Shown: positions 51,247-60,961 of the stretch, in pieces
Layout of the letters: each line of letters begins with the position of its first letter
Numbering within the stretch: position 1 is the stretch's first letter
Origin: JBKPNX01 sp046732855
GTDB taxonomy: Bacteria > Pseudomonadota > Alphaproteobacteria > Geminicoccales > Geminicoccaceae
Reading direction: 5' to 3'
NCBI GenBank assembly: GCA_046732855.1
Contig: JBKPNX010000025.1
Location: forward strand, 1-60,961
Length of the DNA stretch: 60,961 bases
The notes under the pieces: model-generated
Database searches by the model: none
The model's input: the letters and a program-made list of their open reading frames with translations, nothing else
Told to the model about the DNA's origin: nothing
Position numbers and translations under genes: made by a program

Positions 51247-53010
51247 ATGAATCCCATGTCGCTGCCGCGCGCCACCCTATTCACGATCGGCGCGCTGGTC
51301 CTCGCCCTGATCGGCTGGGGCGCGCTCATCTACACCACCGTGTCCCACCGGAACGCAGAGCAGCGCTGGACCGAGCAGCGAAGCGCGCTCGAGACGACTT
51401 TGGCCGATGAGCGCAAAGCGGCAGGCGATCTCGCCGGGCTCCGCGCCCAAATCGACGAGGCCAATGCCAAGTTGAACGACCGCATGGCCGTGCTTGGCGA
51501 GCGCGAGCAGGACATCGCGGCGGCCGAACGCGACCTCAGCGGGTTGCAGCAGCAGCTGGGCGCGGCCCGGGCCGAAGTCGATCGGGCCAAGGCGCAGGTC
51601 AGTCAGCGCATGGCGCTGCTTGGCGAACGGGAGCGCGATCTGGCCCAGCTGCAGCGGCAACGGGCCAAACTGGACAGCGACGCCGAGGGTGCGCAGGCGC
51701 GCCTCAGCGGGGCGCGCGAAGGACTGAACCAACGCCTCGCGCTGTTGGGAGAGCGCGAACGCGACCTGGAAAAGCTGCGTCGCGTCGAAGCGACGGTCGC
51801 CGATCAGGTGGCGGCGGGCGAGCAGCGGCTGGCCGAGCTGCGCGACCAGCTGAACGGGCGCATGGTGGTGCTGCGCGAGCGCGAGCAAGATCTCGCGGAT
51901 CGGCGCATGCAGCTCGCCAGCCTGAGCGATGAGGAGGCGCAGGTGGAGGGCCGGATCAGCGCGGCCGTGGTCAGGCTGAACAAGCGCATGGGCGTGCTCG
52001 GCGAGCGCGATCGTGATCTCGCAGCGGCCGATCAGGCGCTGTCTGCCCTCACCGCAAGGATCGATCAGACCGAGCAGCGTCACGCGTCGGCCACGGCTCA
52101 GTTGAACCAGCGGCTTGCGGTGCTGCGCGATAACGAACGCCAGGCGGCAGAGCTGGCGCGCGCGGCGATGCGTGCCGGTGGCGAGCTCGCGCGCCTGGAG
52201 GAAGCGGCGGCCGCAGCGCAAGCCAACCTGCTCGACCGGCAGACCGCGCTTGCCGCGGCTCAGGTCAACTTGGCGGATGCCGAGCGCACGCTGTCGCACC
52301 GCGGCGTCGAGATGGCGCGCACCGCTGCCCGCCTCGAAGCGGCGCAAACCCAATTAGCCGCGCTCGAGGGCCACGTTGATCGCGCCTTGCTGGCCAAGGC
52401 GACAGGCGAGCTGAGCGACCGCCACGACGCGCTGATGAAGCAGGTTGCGGCGCTGGATGAGGAGATCGAGCGCAAAGGGCCACTCGCCCAGAGCGCCGTG
52501 ACGCTCGGCCAGCGGGTCGCCGAGCTCGAGGATCAGCTGCTTCGCTTGACGCGCGAGCGTGAGCAGGCCTCAGCCGCGGTGCGCGATGCGCACCACCAGC
52601 TGGATCTGGTCCAGGCCGATCGCGCCGTGGCCGAGCGGGCACACGCGCGCCTGACGGAGCAGGTGAATCTGCTCGACAAGCGCAAGGGAGAGACCGAAGC
52701 GGCGCTGGCCTCGCTCAATGCCGAGGTGCGCCAACAGGACTCGGTGTTCGCCACGCTCGACGTGCTGAAGAAGGAGCAGGGCTTCCTGCGCGAGCTGATC
52801 GGCGCCATGCTCGACGACGGCAGCGCGGCCCGCGAGCGCATCCGCGAGCTGCGCCAGGAAAGCGAGACGCTGCTCGCGCAGCAGCTGGAGCTGGAGAAGG
52901 ACCTGTTCGGCAAGCAGACCGCGATTCAAATGCTGGACAAGGAGATCGTGGCCAAGAACCGGTCGCTGGAGGAGAAGGAACCGGGTGTCAGCAGCGCCCG
53001 CTCGTTCTGA
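51247..53010 (+). CDS. membrane-anchored coiled-coil protein with 42-residue repeats
   Basis: 587 residues from ATG 51247 (GGGAGG eight bases upstream). One N-terminal membrane helix (ATLFTIGALVLALIGWGALI, residues 9-31) is followed by a coiled coil covering nearly all the rest. Six copies of LNxRMxxLGEREqDL begin at residues 76, 118, 160, 202, 244 and 286, exactly 42 residues apart (six heptads), with a faint seventh at 328. The C-terminal half (390-587) is non-repetitive coiled coil. The topology suggests a long periplasmic rod anchored in the inner membrane. I recognise no family; EzrA-, TolA- or tail-fibre-like scaffolds are only analogies. Confidence 0.8.
   Translation: MNPMSLPRATLFTIGALVLALIGWGALIYTTVSHRNAEQRWTEQRSALETTLADERKAAGDLAGLRAQIDEANAKLNDRMAVLGEREQDIAAAERDLSGLQQQLGAARAEVDRAKAQVSQRMALLGERERDLAQLQRQRAKLDSDAEGAQARLSGAREGLNQRLALLGERERDLEKLRRVEATVADQVAAGEQRLAELRDQLNGRMVVLREREQDLADRRMQLASLSDEEAQVEGRISAAVVRLNKRMGVLGERDRDLAAADQALSALTARIDQTEQRHASATAQLNQRLAVLRDNERQAAELARAAMRAGGELARLEEAAAAAQANLLDRQTALAAAQVNLADAERTLSHRGVEMARTAARLEAAQTQLAALEGHVDRALLAKATGELSDRHDALMKQVAALDEEIERKGPLAQSAVTLGQRVAELEDQLLRLTREREQASAAVRDAHHQLDLVQADRAVAERAHARLTEQVNLLDKRKGETEAALASLNAEVRQQDSVFATLDVLKKEQGFLRELIGAMLDDGSAARERIRELRQESETLLAQQLELEKDLFGKQTAIQMLDKEIVAKNRSLEEKEPGVSSARSF
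51472..52227 (+). repeat. six tandem 126-bp units encoding an exact 42-residue repeat
   Basis: Units begin at 51472, 51598, 51724, 51850, 51976 and 52102, each 126 bases, with no gain or loss between copies. The best conserved 15 residues are LNxR(M/L)xxLGERExD(L/I); the remaining 27 diverge but keep a helical pattern. The last copy (LNQRLAVLRDNERQA) is the most decayed. Protein-level conservation with DNA-level divergence points to an old duplication held by selection on length. Confidence 0.85.
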
Positions 53011-53158
53011 TCCCGCGAGGCATCGCTCTCGACGTTCAGAACGGGTCGCCTGACGTTTCCACGCTAGGTGCGGAGGCTCGGTCGGCGGAGTGGCAGCCGC
53101 TCGACCATAAGCGCCGCGCCCGCGCTTCGGCCGGCCGAGCGCAGGCGCACCGACCCCG

Positions 53159-53365
53159 TCAGTGCGGCGGCGCCGTGCCCGCAGTCCTGGCTGGTCCGAT
53201 CCGTTTGAGGAACTCCCAGACGGGCACCGCAGTCAGACCGCCGATCACCCCCGCGAGATAGCTCGGCAGCTCGAAACCGAACAGCGCACGCCAGATCAGC
53301 CCGACGACGAAGCTCGCCGCGACCATGGCGATCAGGGTGATCAGAAGTCGTTGCCAGAGCGGCAT
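53159..53365 (-). CDS. small inner-membrane protein of unknown function
   Basis: 68 residues with two membrane helices: LLITLIAMVAASFVVGLIW and SYLAGVIGGLTAVPVWEFL, and a basic/Pro-rich C-terminus (KRIGPARTAGTAPPH). ATG 53365 is preceded by GAGGTG at good spacing, supporting a real gene. It resembles short rod-shape or secretion accessory proteins in layout only. It lies downstream of the HiPIP gene on the same strand, 137 bases away. Confidence 0.65.
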   Translation of the reverse strand: MPLWQRLLITLIAMVAASFVVGLIWRALFGFELPSYLAGVIGGLTAVPVWEFLKRIGPARTAGTAPPH

Positions 53366-53502
53366 CCCGGCACCTCACGCGACCGGTTCCGCGCCACCAT
53401 AGCAGCAACTGCCGGTTTCTCCAGGTCAGGATTGCAGCGGCGAGCACGCCTGGGGCAGTGCCGAGCGCGTCGTTCCCGCGTGCGGGTTGCTCGACCTGGC
53501 GC

Positions 53503-53844
53503 TCAGGCCTCCTTTTCGATCCAGGACATACACCAGCCCTTGGCGCTGACCTCCTTGCCGCCGAAGATGTCGCAAGGGCCCCACTCCGCGCCCTTTTCCC
53601 CGTGAAAGAGCTGGCAGTTGGCGCAGACATGCCCTTCCTGATAGTCGGGCCACTCGTCTGGATCGACCTCCGAGGCGTCGTGCTTATAGCCCAGCTGCTG
53701 CGCTAGCTCTTCATCCTCCTCCACACGATCCTGGGCATGGGCTTGGCGGGTCACGCAGGCACCGCAGAAGGGTACTGCGGCGAGGCCGGCTGAGGCGAGC
53801 TTGAGAAAGCGGCGACGGGCCCGACGGGACACCGTATCGGCCAT
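53503..53844 (-). CDS. high-potential iron-sulfur protein (HiPIP), Tat-exported
   Basis: 113 residues. The twin-arginine signal is SRRARRRFLKLASAGLAAVP. The mature part carries the HiPIP [4Fe-4S] ligands C74-x2-C77-x13-C91-x13-C105 (HVCANCQLF, WGPCDIFGG, GWCMSWIEK). HiPIPs are soluble periplasmic electron carriers between the bc1 complex and oxidases or photosynthetic reaction centres. GGAGGGA precedes ATG 53844. No photosynthesis genes are in the window, so a respiratory role is more likely. Confidence 0.93.
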   Translation of the reverse strand: MADTVSRRARRRFLKLASAGLAAVPFCGACVTRQAHAQDRVEEDEELAQQLGYKHDASEVDPDEWPDYQEGHVCANCQLFHGEKGAEWGPCDIFGGKEVSAKGWCMSWIEKEA

Positions 53845-54298
53845 GATGATTCCCTCCCCGAGGTGGTTGCGGCCGCCGATCCAGGCCGCGCTTCTCTGTT
53901 ACCGCGTCGCACACGGCGGGCCAAGCGCGGCATCGTGAGGCGCGGACGTTCCACAGCACGCCACCGCTTGGGCCCCGTCAGATCGTAGACACCTCGGGCA
54001 CTCGCGCACGCGACAACGAGTTCGCGGCCGAGCTCGGGCCGAGCGTGGCACCTGCCATGGCGCTGGCGAACACCAATCTCGCCGCTACTGGCGCTTTGCG
54101 CCGCCGGACCGGGCCGCGCTCGCCACCCTGCTCCAGGCAGTTTTCCCTGACGTTCCGACGAGCGAGGTCGCGGCATCGCTCTATTGGGTCGAACAGGGCA
54201 GCGCGGGCGGCCAACCCTTGCCGCAGGAGTGATGCTTCGCTACAAGGGCGCCGCGCCGTCCGGCGCGGCTTTCGCTCACTCACCGGGTGCCGTGGACC
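53845..54298. other. intergenic region between HiPIP and mdh, with a possible gene fragment
   Basis: About 450 bases between divergent genes. On the plus strand one frame from roughly 54085 to the TGA at 54230-54232 reads RRYWRFAPPDRAALATLLQA, VFPDVPTSEVAASLYWVEQG, which is distinctly protein-like and ends in its own stop. It has no start codon with a ribosome binding site, so it may be the tail of a decayed gene. The family is not recognised. The mdh promoter is expected between 54232 and 54298 but is not obvious. Confidence 0.3.
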
Positions 54299-55246
54299 AT
54301 GGCTCGCAGCAAGATCGCGCTCATCGGCGCCGGCCAGATCGGCGGCACGCTCGCGCTGCTGGCCGCGCAGAAGGAGCTCGGCGACGTCGTGCTGTTCGAC
54401 ATCGTCGACGGCCTGCCCGCGGGCAAGGCGCTGGATCTGGCCCAGGCGACCCCGATCGGGGGCTCAAACGCCGCGATTTCCGGCACCAGCGACTACGCCG
54501 AGGCGCTGTCCGGCGCCGCCCTGGTGATCGTGACCGCCGGCATCCCCCGCAAGCCGGGCATGAGTCGTGACGACCTGATCGCGACCAATGCCGACGTGAT
54601 CAAGACGGTCGCGCAGAACGTCAGGATCCATTGTCCTAACGCCTTCGTGATCGTCATCACCAATCCGCTCGATGCCATGGTCTGGGTGATGCAGCAGGTG
54701 AGCGGACTGCCGCCCCGCATGGTGGTCGGCATGGCCGGGATTCTGGATTCGGCGCGCTTTCGCTATTTCCTGGCCGCGGAGTTGGGCGTCTCGATCGAGG
54801 ACGTGAGCGCCTTCGTGCTGGGCGGGCACGGCGATACCATGGTGCCGCTCGTGCGTTACTCGACGGTCGCCGGCATCCCGCTGCCGGACTTGGTCAAGAT
54901 GGGCTGGATCACGCGGGCGCGGGTCGACGCGATCGTGCAGCGCACGCGCGATGGCGGCGGCGAGATCGTGAAGCTGCTGAAGACCGGATCGGCGTTCTAC
55001 GCGCCGGCGGCCGCCGCGATTCAGATGGCCGAGGCGTATCTGCGCGATCAAAAACGCGTGTTGTCCTGCGCGGCGTACCTCGACGGCGACTATGGCGTGT
55101 CCGGCTACTACGTCGGCGTACCGGTGGTGATCGGAGCAGGCGGCGTCGAGCGGATCGTCGAGATCGAGCTGAACGCCGAGGAGCGGGCAGCGTTCGACCG
55201 ATCGGTCCAGGCGGTGCGAGACCTGTGCGCGGCTGTCCAGCTGTAG
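54299..55246 (+). CDS. mdh: malate dehydrogenase
   Basis: 315 residues of the LDH-like MDH group usual in alphaproteobacteria. It oxidises malate to oxaloacetate with NAD. Motifs: KIALIGAGQIGGTLALL (NAD fold), VTAGIPRKPGMSRDDL with the substrate arginines, VITNPLDAMVWVM, MAGILDSARFRYFLA and catalytic His177 in GGHGDTMVPLVR. ATG 54299 gives the family start MARSKIALIG; the GTG at 54287 adds four residues. First gene of the TCA operon; sucC follows after 52 bases. Confidence 0.96.
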   Translation: MARSKIALIGAGQIGGTLALLAAQKELGDVVLFDIVDGLPAGKALDLAQATPIGGSNAAISGTSDYAEALSGAALVIVTAGIPRKPGMSRDDLIATNADVIKTVAQNVRIHCPNAFVIVITNPLDAMVWVMQQVSGLPPRMVVGMAGILDSARFRYFLAAELGVSIEDVSAFVLGGHGDTMVPLVRYSTVAGIPLPDLVKMGWITRARVDAIVQRTRDGGGEIVKLLKTGSAFYAPAAAAIQMAEAYLRDQKRVLSCAAYLDGDYGVSGYYVGVPVVIGAGGVERIVEIELNAEERAAFDRSVQAVRDLCAAVQL

Positions 55247-55298
55247 CGCGCCGCACCGCCCCTGCCGCATCAGCTCCCGAGCGCCGAGCGAGTCGCGC

Positions 55299-56467
<1,169 letters not shown>

Positions 56468-56468
<1 letters not shown>

Positions 56469-57343
56469 TGTCGGTTCTGGTCGATCGCGACACCAAGGTC
56501 ATCTGTCAGGGCTTCACCGGCGCCCAGGGCACGTTCCACTCCGAGCAGGCGATCGCGTACGGCACCCGCATGGTCGGCGGCGTCACGCCCGGCAAGGGCG
56601 GCAGCACCCATCTCGGCCTGCCCGTATTCGATACCGTGGCGCAGGCGGTCGCGGCAACCGGCGCCGACGCGTCGGTAATCTACGTGCCGGCCGCCTTCGC
56701 GGCGGATGCCATCCTCGAGGCGATCGATGCCGAGGTGCCACTGATCGTGTGCATCACCGAGGGCATTCCGGTGCTCGACATGGTGCGCGTCAAACGCGCG
56801 CTCATGGGCTCGCAATCGCGACTGATCGGCCCCAATTGTCCGGGTATCATCACTCCTGAAGCGTGCAAGATCGGCATCATGCCCGGCCACATCCACCAGC
56901 GCGGCAAGATCGGGATCGTCTCCCGGTCCGGAACGCTGACCTACGAGGCAGTCGCCCAGACCACCGCCGCCGGCCTCGGCCAGAGCACCTGCATCGGGAT
57001 CGGCGGCGACCCGGTCAATGGCACCAGCTTCACCGACTGTCTTGAGCTGTTCATCGCCGATCCCGAGACGGAGGGAATCGTGATGATCGGCGAGATCGGC
57101 GGGACCGCCGAAGAGGACGCCGCCGAGCTGATCCGCGCTTCGGGCACCAACAAGCCGGTGGTCGGCTTCATCGCCGGGCGCACGGCCCCGCCAGGCCGGC
57201 GCATGGGCCACGCCGGAGCGATCATCGCCGGCGGCAAGGGCGGTGCCGAGGAGAAGATCGCGGCGATGCGTGACGCCGGAATCGCGGTCGCCGACAGCCC
57301 GGCGGCGATCGGGGCGACGATGCGCGAGGCGATGGGCGGCTGA
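56468..57343 (+). CDS. sucD: succinyl-CoA synthetase alpha subunit
   Basis: 291 residues. It binds CoA in the N-terminal Rossmann domain (VICQGFTGAQGTFHSEQAI, GGVTPGKGGSTHLGLPVF) and carries the phosphohistidine His248 in RRMGHAGAIIAGG. IGPNCPGIITP and MIGEIGGTAEEDAA are typical. It partners SucC, whose gene overlaps by one base. An 81-base gap with two hairpins separates it from sucA. Confidence 0.97.
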
Positions 57344-57365
57344 CGCGGAATCTTAACCATACCGT

Positions 57366-57386
57366 GTCATCGGCTGCGGCGATGAC
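57366..57386 (+). other. 7-bp hairpin between sucD and sucA
   Basis: GTCATCG-GCTGCGG-CGATGAC forms a 7-bp stem with a 7-base loop. It has no T-run. It may be a transcript-processing or attenuation site that adjusts sucA relative to sucCD. Confidence 0.4.
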
Positions 57387-57402
57387 TCGCCCACTGCGGG
57401 AT

Positions 57403-57417
57403 GGCCCATAGAGGGCC
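57403..57417 (+). promoter_or_regulatory. short hairpin overlapping the sucA ribosome binding site
   Basis: GGCCC-ATAGA-GGGCC; the 3' arm includes most of the GAGGG Shine-Dalgarno located about ten bases before ATG 57425. Folding would hide the ribosome binding site. The stem is only 5 bp, so an effect is tentative. Confidence 0.35.
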
Positions 57418-57424
57418 TTGAGCG

Positions 57425-60307
57425 ATGGCCAAGCGACGCGAACTCGAACAGACCGCCTTCCTGTACGGCGGCAACAGCGCCTTCATCGAAGACCTCTACG
57501 CTCGTTATCTCGAGGACCCGACCGCGGTCGACCTGAGTTGGCGCGCGTATTTCGACGAGCTCGGTCCCGAAACCCGCGCGCTGTTCGAGCGCAGCCAGGC
57601 GGCGCTACAGCCACGCCGGGAAGAGAGCCGGCGTGAACTTCCGACGACGGCTGGAGCCGAGGTGGTCGATCTCGGCGGCGAGCGCGCCCGCCGGCTGATC
57701 ATCGACCATCTGCGGGTGGTCATGCTGATCCGCGCCTACCGGGTGCGCGGCCATCTGCTCGCCGATCTCGATCCGCTCGGCCTCGCCGGCAGCAAGCACC
57801 ACCCGGAGCTCGACCCGAAAAGCTACGGCTTCACCGAGGCCGACCTCGATCGCGAATTCTTCCTCGACAACGTGCTGGGCCTGGAGAAGGCGACGCTCCG
57901 GCGCATCCTCGAGATCCTGCGCCAGACCTACAGCGCCAAAATCGGCGTCGAGTTCATGCACATTCAGTATCCCGACCAGAAGGCCTGGATCCAGGCGCGC
58001 ATGGAAGGGTCGTACAATCTGTTGCAGCCGAGCGCCGAGGAGAAGCGCGAGCTGCTCGAGGAGCTGGTCCAGGCGGAAGGCTTCGAGCGGTTCCTGCACG
58101 TCAAGTATCCGGGCACCAAACGCTTCGGCCTGGATGGCGGCGAAAGCACGATCCCGGCGCTCGAAGCGATCATCCGCACATCGGTCGAGATCGGGGTGGA
58201 CGAGATCGTGATCGGCATGCCCCACCGCGGCCGTCTGAACGTGCTGGCCAACATCATGGCCAAACCCTATCCGGCGATCTTCTCCGAGTTCCAGGGCGGC
58301 GCGGTCACCGACGCGGTGCTAGGCTCGGGCGACGTCAAGTACCACCTCGGCACCTCGACCGATCGGGAGCTCCCCGACGGCGGCACGGTGCATCTCAGTC
58401 TGACCGGCAATCCCTCCCACCTCGAGGCCGTCAACCCGGTCGTGCTCGGCAAAGTTCGCGCCAAGCAGACCCAGAAACACGACACCGAGCGCGGGCGGGT
58501 CATGGGCCTTCTGATGCATGGCGATGCGGCGTTCGCGGGTCAGGGTGTCGTGCACGAGGGGCTCGAGATGTCCGAGCTGCGCGGCTTCCGCACGGGCGGC
58601 ACGATCCACCTGATCGTCAACAACCAGATCGGCTTCACCACGAGCCCGGCCTATGCGCGCTCGTCGCCCTACCCGTCCGATGTCGCGCGCAGCGTGCAGG
58701 CGCCGATCTTCCACGTTAATGGCGACGATCCGGAAGCGGTGGTGCACGTGGCCCGGCTCGCGGCGGAGTTCCGCCAGAGATTCAAGAAGGACGTGGTGAT
58801 CGATCTGTGGTGCTATCGTCGCCACGGGCATAACGAGGGCGACGAGCCGAGCTTCACCCAGCCGCTGATGTATCGGACGATCGCGCAGCATCCGACCACC
58901 CGTCAGATCTACGCCAGGCGCCTGATCGACGAAGGCGTGATCACCGCACAGGAGTCACAGGCCTCATACGACGCGTTCCAGGAGCGGATGAGCGCGGCGC
59001 ACGAAGCGGCGGCCGGCTACAAGATGAACAAGGCCGACTGGCTGGAGGGCGCCTGGAGCGGACTCACCCGAGCGCCCGAGCAGTACGAACGCGGCAGCAC
59101 CGCCGCGCCGCTCGAGCTGATCCGCGAAGTCGGCCTGACGATGACCGAAGTGCCCTCGGGCGTGCACCTGCATCGCAAGCTCGAGCGGATCATCGGGCAG
59201 CGCCGCCAGAGCATCGAGAGCGGCACGGAGATCGACTGGGCGACTGCCGAGCACCTGGCGTTCGGCACGCTGCTGCGTGAAGGCTTCCCGGTCCGCCTCA
59301 GCGGCCAGGACGTCGGCCGCGGCACGTTCTCGCAACGCCACGCCATCCTCTACGATCAGACCACCGAGGAGCGGTATATCCCGCTCGCCCATCTGCATGC
59401 CGAGCAGGCGCCGTTCGAGGTGGTCGACAGCTTCCTCTCGGAGGAAGGGGTGCTCGGGTTCGAGTACGGCTACTCGCTCGCCGATCCCAACTCGCTCGTA
59501 CTGTGGGAGGCGCAGTTCGGCGATTTCGCCAATGGCGCACAGGTCTACTTCGACCAGTTCATCTCGTCGGGCGAGGCCAAGTGGCTGCGCATGTCGGGGC
59601 TGGTCTGCCTGCTGCCCCACGGTTACGAAGGCCAGGGGCCGGAGCACAGCTCGGCGCGCCTCGAACGCTTTCTTCAGCTGTACGCCGACGACAACATCCA
59701 GGTGCTCTATCCGTCGACGCCCGCCAGCTACTTCCATGCGCTGCGCCGGCAGATGCACCGCGATTTCCGCAAGCCGCTGATCGTGATGACACCGAAGTCG
59801 CTGCTACGCCATCGCCAGTGCATTTCCACCCTCGCCGAGATGGGCCCCGGTAGCAGCTTTCACCGCGTGATGTACGAGCGGCCGCCCGCGCCGGCGGACC
59901 AGGAAGTCAAGCGCGTGATCCTGTGCGCCGGCAAGGTCTACTACGATCTATTCGCGAGGCGGCGCGAGCTCGGCCTGGACGACGTGGTCGCGCTGGTGCG
60001 CCTGGAGCAGCTTGCGCCCTTCCCCGAGCGGGTGCTGGCGGAGGAGCTTTCGCGCTACCCCAAGGGCGCGCGCGTGATCTGGTGCCAGGAGGAGCCGGGC
60101 AACATGGGCGCCTGGACGTTCGTGGCGCCGCGCATCGAGGCGGTGCTGCAGCAAGTGGGCGCGGCGCAGACCAGGCCTGACTACGCTGGCCGCCGGCCGG
60201 CCGCCTCGCCGGCAACCGGTCTGTACCAGCAGCACCTGAAGGAGCAGGCCACCCTGATCGAAGCGGCGATCACCGGCGGCGACGTCGAGGTCGCGGGCAC
60301 GGCATGA
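57425..60307 (+). CDS. sucA: 2-oxoglutarate dehydrogenase E1 component
   Basis: 960 residues, thiamine-diphosphate dependent decarboxylase of the 2-oxoglutarate dehydrogenase complex. The N-terminal peripheral-subunit-binding tail is normal (YGGNSAFIEDLYARYLEDPT). Catalytic domains contain EFMHIQYPDQKAWIQ, GLDGGESTIPALEAII, GMPHRGRLNVLANIM, the TDP-binding NGDDPEAVVHVARLAAEFRQ (core GDDPEAV) with NNQIGFTT, and RHGHNEGDEPSFTQPLMY. The transketolase-like end has LLPHGYEGQGPEHSSARLER. sucB follows after 16 bases, so E1 and E2 are co-expressed. Confidence 0.97.
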   Translation: MAKRRELEQTAFLYGGNSAFIEDLYARYLEDPTAVDLSWRAYFDELGPETRALFERSQAALQPRREESRRELPTTAGAEVVDLGGERARRLIIDHLRVVMLIRAYRVRGHLLADLDPLGLAGSKHHPELDPKSYGFTEADLDREFFLDNVLGLEKATLRRILEILRQTYSAKIGVEFMHIQYPDQKAWIQARMEGSYNLLQPSAEEKRELLEELVQAEGFERFLHVKYPGTKRFGLDGGESTIPALEAIIRTSVEIGVDEIVIGMPHRGRLNVLANIMAKPYPAIFSEFQGGAVTDAVLGSGDVKYHLGTSTDRELPDGGTVHLSLTGNPSHLEAVNPVVLGKVRAKQTQKHDTERGRVMGLLMHGDAAFAGQGVVHEGLEMSELRGFRTGGTIHLIVNNQIGFTTSPAYARSSPYPSDVARSVQAPIFHVNGDDPEAVVHVARLAAEFRQRFKKDVVIDLWCYRRHGHNEGDEPSFTQPLMYRTIAQHPTTRQIYARRLIDEGVITAQESQASYDAFQERMSAAHEAAAGYKMNKADWLEGAWSGLTRAPEQYERGSTAAPLELIREVGLTMTEVPSGVHLHRKLERIIGQRRQSIESGTEIDWATAEHLAFGTLLREGFPVRLSGQDVGRGTFSQRHAILYDQTTEERYIPLAHLHAEQAPFEVVDSFLSEEGVLGFEYGYSLADPNSLVLWEAQFGDFANGAQVYFDQFISSGEAKWLRMSGLVCLLPHGYEGQGPEHSSARLERFLQLYADDNIQVLYPSTPASYFHALRRQMHRDFRKPLIVMTPKSLLRHRQCISTLAEMGPGSSFHRVMYERPPAPADQEVKRVILCAGKVYYDLFARRRELGLDDVVALVRLEQLAPFPERVLAEELSRYPKGARVIWCQEEPGNMGAWTFVAPRIEAVLQQVGAAQTRPDYAGRRPAASPATGLYQQHLKEQATLIEAAITGGDVEVAGTA

Positions 60308-60323
60308 ACCGGCGAGGAGTGCG

Positions 60324-60961
60324 ATGACCGTCGAAATCCGGGTGCCAAGCCTAGGCGAATCGGTGACCGAGGCGACCGTGGCCAAATGGTACAAGCAGAT
60401 CGGCGACCCCGTCGCGGCCGACGAGCCGCTGGTCGAGCTGGAGACCGACAAAGTGACCCTGGAGTTCAACGCGCCGGCCAGCGGCGTGCTCGCCGAGATC
60501 GTGGTCGAGGAGGGCGGCGAGGTCGAGGTCGGGGCCCTGGTCGGATCGATCAACGACGAGGCGTCCGCCGCAGCGGCGCCGGCCAGATCGCGTCAGGCCG
60601 AAAACCAGACCCGGGCTGCCGTCGGCGAGGGCAACGGCGCCCTGGCGCCGGCAGTGCGCAAGCTGCTCGACGAGCACGGCCTGGACCCGTCGATGATCAC
60701 GCCGTCCGGACCCAAGGGCAACATCACCAAGGGCGACGTGCTCGCCGCGCTCGCAGCACGTGACGCGCCGGTACCGGCCCCGCGCCGCGAGGCGGATCTC
60801 AGCAAAGCCACGGGCGGGGCACCGGTCCGGACAGAGCCGCGCCAGGCGCCCAGCGAGGATACGGTTACGCCGATGACCAAGCCCGAGGCTGACGCCGCCC
60901 AGGAGAGCCCGGCCACCGTCGCACCGCGCCCGCCCGCGCCCGCAGCCGCGCAGGAAGGCCC
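60324..60961 (+). CDS. sucB: dihydrolipoyl succinyltransferase E2 component, N-terminal part (cut by window end)
   Basis: 212 residues visible. The lipoyl domain (VEIRVPSLGESVTEATVAKW) has the lipoylated lysine in ELETDKVTLEF. A Pro/Ala linker leads to the E1/E3-binding domain (LAPAVRKLLDEHGLDPSMIT, GPKGNITKGDVLAAL). A second long Ala/Pro-rich linker follows and the catalytic acyltransferase domain lies beyond the window. GAGGAG precedes ATG 60324. E2 forms the core of the complex and transfers succinyl groups to CoA. Confidence 0.95.
   Translation, partial: MTVEIRVPSLGESVTEATVAKWYKQIGDPVAADEPLVELETDKVTLEFNAPASGVLAEIVVEEGGEVEVGALVGSINDEASAAAAPARSRQAENQTRAAVGEGNGALAPAVRKLLDEHGLDPSMITPSGPKGNITKGDVLAALAARDAPVPAPRREADLSKATGGAPVRTEPRQAPSEDTVTPMTKPEADAAQESPATVAPRPPAPAAAQEG

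Overview
This 61 kb window is chromosomal DNA of high GC content from what looks like an alphaproteobacterium, probably Rhodospirillales-like. That placement is inferred from gene content and order and was not tested with a tree. Supporting signs are the F0 ATP synthase order atpI-atpB-atpE-atpF'-atpF with separate b' and b subunits and no F1 genes beside them, the TCA order mdh-sucC-sucD-sucA-sucB, a hopanoid set (squalene-hopene cyclase, hpnG, hpnH), an anaplerotic methylmalonyl-CoA mutase, and DUF29, DUF2934, DUF4398 and DUF6635-type proteins. Apart from the toxin-antitoxin end there is little that looks mobile: I found no insertion sequence, integrase, CRISPR array, tRNA or rRNA.

Layout. 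0-1.3 kb: the 3' end of a BrnA-like antitoxin gene, a higBA toxin-antitoxin pair and a degraded stretch. 1.3-4.6 kb: a membrane-embedded spermidine-synthase-like protein behind an exported protein-L-isoaspartate methyltransferase. 4.9-9.8 kb: isoprenoid and hopanoid block with ispH-hpnH (+) converging on shc-hpnG (-). 10.2-14.6 kb: acyl-CoA metabolism, with a two-subunit class I CoA-transferase, DUF6635 and DUF29 proteins and a CaiB/BaiF CoA-transferase. 14.7-18.8 kb: three different periplasmic solute-binding proteins in a row with no permease or ATPase. 19.2-22.4 kb: a broken glutathione-S-transferase-like gene, the F0 genes and a DUF2934 protein. 22.5-30.6 kb: SMC, a DsbA-like protein, a Sel1-repeat lipoprotein, DciA-like DUF721 and MutY. 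30.8-42.9 kb: envelope proteins (OmpA-like, AsmA), methylmalonyl-CoA mutase, an acyl-CoA ligase/ACP/acyltransferase fusion, two DUF4398 lipoproteins, Hpt and CorA. 43.2-47.8 kb: a frameshifted gene, a DddP-like (DMSP lyase type) M24 protein, a 6-phosphofructokinase, a small monooxygenase-fold protein and an RraA-family protein. 47.9-53.8 kb: accessory envelope genes, including a two-domain peptidoglycan-active protein behind a lipoprotein, a coiled-coil protein with an exact 42-residue repeat, and a HiPIP. 54.3 kb to the end: TCA-cycle operon.

Most genes are housekeeping. The accessory points most worth attention are: (i) a 38-nt leader containing a small hairpin and the ribosome binding site, nearly identical in front of two solute-binding protein genes and weakly present before a third; (ii) the DddP-like protein with the Asp-Thr-Asp metal site; (iii) the membrane-anchored coiled-coil protein built of six copies of a 42-residue unit; (iv) the lipoprotein plus transglycosylase/CHAP-like pair; (v) the three-domain lipid-activating fusion. 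No clearly new defence or mobile system was found.
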